Positions 52,458 through 54,260 of a DNA stretch of 54,260 nucleotides are shown one piece after another. Source of the DNA: CAYRMV01 sp964425255 (GTDB lineage Bacteria; Bacteroidota; Bacteroidia; Flavobacteriales_D; Crocinitomicaceae). Position numbers and translations under genes: made by a program. Numbering within the stretch: the first letter of the stretch is position 1; the number at the start of each line of letters is the position of its first letter. The stretch is from the NCBI GenBank assembly GCA_964425255.1, contig CAYRMV010000007.1, positions 1-54,260 on the forward strand, written 5' to 3'. Under the pieces are notes generated by a model that searched no databases, was not told the origin of the DNA, and saw only the letters and a program-made list of their open reading frames with translations.

Positions 52458-52535
52458 CTGTGTTTGCGTAATGTTTTTTTTGGGGGTAAGTTATTTTTCA
52501 ATTTCAATCGTTTGAATTTGGTTTTATTAATACAG

Positions 52536-53017
52536 TTAAAACGACTTGTATTCTGCTGTTATTTTATTGTTTTTTTTTGTTCTGAAAAATAAAGCTACAA
52601 CATAACAAAATAGCATATTGACGAAAAACGAAAATCTATACTCCGCTTTGTAAATAGCATCGTTATTAATGTGAAAATGATCAAAAAAAGCGGTTTCACT
52701 TTGTATGGATTTAGGCACATAATGCACATAAAAATCAATGGCATTTAGTTCTTCTATGGAAGGTAAAGGGCTTTTTACAGAGTATTCTTCTGTTGTAGAA
52801 TAAGAGATTGTATCCAGTATTGGTCGTGTTGGTACACAAGTTTGTATTGGATACTTGCTAACGCTTTTCCTGAAAACGGCTTTATTTCAACCGACAATAC
52901 ATTGGCTATTGCGGTAGTAACCACTTGTTGATATTTATATTCACGCCAAACCGACTGAATATTGAGTAATCCGAAAATTATTCCTGTAATAATAAGTATT
53001 TTAACTACGTTTTTCAT
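52536..53017 (-). pseudogene. Frameshifted two-helix membrane protein gene (DUF3592-like)
   Basis: One gene split over two frames. Frame one starts at the ATG at 53017: a signal/membrane helix (VVKILIITGIIFGLLNIQSVW) and a domain ending YKLVYQHDQYW. A shift at the GG of 52815-52814 continues in the second frame as DTISYSTTEEYSVKSPLPSI, then EELNAIDFYVHYVPKSIQSE and a second helix (FSFFVNMLFCYVVALFF) ending at 52536. With one added base the length is an exact 160 codons plus stop. The two-helix layout with a beta domain and a late V-H-Y-x-P motif resembles DUF3592; the match is tentative. Confidence 0.7.
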
Positions 53018-53078
53018 TTTTGTATTCTGTTTTATTCTCTTGTGCGGTTGCCTTGTGTATTGGCAAGCCAATTTTTTT

Positions 53079-53507
53079 TTATGATATAACTACATGATAA
53101 AAGATTTTTTTTCGGCTAAGACAGTGAAATTCTACTTTTTGTCCAATTTTAAGCGTGTCATATAAATTTTTTTCCCTATCAAAATAAAACAAAGTATCAT
53201 CTAAATAAACGTAGTATAATGTGCCATTTTGGAGTGTATTTTCTTTAATTTTTTTAGAAATAGTACCTATATAAATGTGTTTGTTTCGATATAATAAAGG
53301 AAGTATCGTGATAAGAGCTATTACCAGAATGGGGAACAATGCGAAGATAATTATCAAATTTAGAGGTATTTTGGTTAAAAAATATAGAAACGGCGTAATC
53401 ATCAAAACCGAAAAAAATACTATACTCAACACATTGATTTTAAAATTTGACAAAATAATTTTTCTGTCTTCTACTGTTATTTTGTGTTTTGATTTTTGAA
53501 TTGCCAT
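53079..53507 (-). CDS. Hypothetical membrane protein
   Basis: 142 residues with two membrane helices (INVLSIVFFSVLMITPFLYFL and LNLIIIFALFPILVIALITILPLL) and a small C-terminal beta domain (KHIYIGTISKKIKENTLQNGTLYYVYLDDTLFYFDREKNLYDTLKIGQKVEFHCLS), reminiscent of an OB- or SH3-like fold at the membrane. It lies 61 bases upstream of the frameshifted gene and shares its two-helix-plus-beta character. No family recognised. It may be an intact relative of its broken neighbour. Confidence 0.6.
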   Translation of the reverse strand: MAIQKSKHKITVEDRKIILSNFKINVLSIVFFSVLMITPFLYFLTKIPLNLIIIFALFPILVIALITILPLLYRNKHIYIGTISKKIKENTLQNGTLYYVYLDDTLFYFDREKNLYDTLKIGQKVEFHCLSRKKIFYHVVIS

Positions 53508-53584
53508 TTTTTAATTTTTTTTTGAAAATCTACAAAATTATCCTTAAAATAACAAGTATCTTACCTGGGTTTTTCATTTTTGTC

Positions 53585-54187
53585 TTATGTTCTTAAATAA
53601 TCTCTTGTTTGTTTAATTAAGTCCAAGTATGAAGCGTAAATTTCCCAAGAAGCGTTGCCACTTGTTTTGTAATCGTCCACACCTAAAATCTCAAAAATTG
53701 CATCAAATCGGCTTTGTGAAATTGGCATAAACCGTTGATAGTCTTTAATGAAATACAGATATGCAATAAATTGATATGATAGACCTTCTTCTATGAAGTC
53801 TTGAAAACATTCGCTGTCCTTTCGTTTGCTCTTGTAGAAGTCGAAAAGTAAACTTTCAAGAGATTTTTTCTTTGGTAGCTTGTTGAAATCATCTTTCTTT
53901 CTCCAATCAACGAGATTGTTGTCAACCATTTGGTAGTTATGGGTTACTCTCGTCTGAATGGCAGAACTAACCGCCTTTTGTATTTTTCCTGTTCCAATAT
54001 CTTCAGGTTTCCACCATTTGTTTCCTAATTTCTCTCTTGCTTCATTGTAAACGCTGTATTTGTAATTTTCTAGGTCGTCAATGAATTTTGAGTCTGCGAA
54101 TGTTTTAAACGGTTGTCCGTCCTAATTCTTAATGAAGTCAGAAAATGCTAAAAAATTTCTTTCTAATATGTCCGTGTTTATTGTCAT
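53585..54187 (-). pseudogene. Gene of unknown function interrupted by an in-frame TAG
   Basis: The ATG at 54187 opens a frame that would encode 200 residues, but codon 22 is TAG (54124-54122). Before it: TINTDILERNFLAFSDFIKN; after it: DGQPFKTFADSKFIDDLENY, then KYSVYNEAREKLGNKWWKPE and onward without a break to the stop at 53585. Composition is uniform on both sides of the TAG. The part from Met87 (53929) is open on its own but lacks a natural N terminus. Helical, cytoplasmic; no family recognised. Either a pseudogene, a base-call error, or a shorter protein from a later start. Confidence 0.72.
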
Positions 54188-54260
54188 TGTTGTGTCGTTC
54201 TACACTTATGACTAACGTTTTTACAATTAATTAATTATCAACTATTTGAAAAATTAATTT

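Larger units (their letters stand above)
52161..52535. other. Gene-free repeat-bearing interval at the sigma block's 5' side
   Basis: No reliable gene; the 69-residue plus-strand frame here has unlikely composition. It contains GTTAGGG (52282), GGGCGGGC (52331-52338), the palindrome at 52415 and the direct repeat at 52439, i.e. the same set of motifs seen at 50390-50795. The sigma operon promoter must lie near 52161-52260 but was not resolved. Confidence 0.55.

Noticed and set aside
52262..52471. 69-residue plus-strand frame
   Set aside because: It covers the repeat-bearing interval, including palindrome and direct repeat; composition is unlike the neighbours.
1..54260. CRISPR arrays, rRNA genes, riboswitches, prophage genes
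   Set aside because: No regularly spaced repeats, no rRNA-like sequence, no recognisable riboswitch core and no phage structural genes were seen on either strand.

Overview
The window looks like a chromosomal segment of a Bacteroidota member, most likely order Flavobacteriales and plausibly near Fluviicola/Crocinitomicaceae. The taxon is an inference. It rests on low GC, TAnnTTTG-type -7 promoter elements, an alternative complex III (Act) operon joined to cytochrome oxidase genes, a type IX secretion (T9SS) sorting domain, many short-signal lipoproteins and outer-membrane barrels, and family hits typical of the phylum (DUF6340, DUF4956, DUF4382, GldL-like motif). No search could be run; family names come from recognised motifs.

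Region 1 (1-18.3 kb) is conserved housekeeping and envelope content: tRNA-Leu(CAA) with its own promoter and terminator, hutI, an MBL-fold hydrolase, a TPR lipoprotein, a glycine-rich secreted protein, metG, a DUF4143 ATPase, a small membrane protein, an aldehyde dehydrogenase of the 2-aminomuconate/2-hydroxymuconate semialdehyde type, a long AsmA-like protein, an outer-membrane barrel, a VTC-domain/DUF4956 pair, purT, a TIGR03862-like flavoprotein and a SPOR protein.

Region 2 (18.4-30.4 kb) is the respiratory core. actA-actB-actC-actD-actE-actF-coxB-coxA run head to tail and end at a clear terminator. Together they encode a quinol:cytochrome c oxidoreductase (ACIII) and an aa3-type oxidase core, which in related bacteria form a supercomplex: menaquinol electrons pass through the Act Fe-S and heme groups to CuA and heme a/a3. 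No subunit III gene is in the window.

Region 3 (30.4-37.7 kb): ruvB and queG overlap, followed by a DUF1800/DUF1501 pair (the latter with a C-terminal T9SS sorting domain), a bidirectional terminator, then rseP and a small conserved gene on the other strand.

Region 4 (37.7-54.3 kb) is accessory-like. All genes are on the minus strand; nearly all are short lipoproteins, secreted or membrane proteins of unknown function. Exceptions are a class II Fic protein with two tandem palindromes at its start, and an ECF sigma factor trio. The last 5 kb carries signs of turnover: the C-terminal remnant of an IS1182-like transposase, related short repeats flanking the sigma-factor block, and two neighbouring genes broken by a frameshift and an in-frame TAG. 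The most noteworthy items are the repeat-flanked sigma cassette, the decaying genes that were not visible as intact reading frames, the Fic operator-like repeat, and the VTC/DUF4956 pair. I did not find a clearly new multi-gene defence or biosynthetic system.
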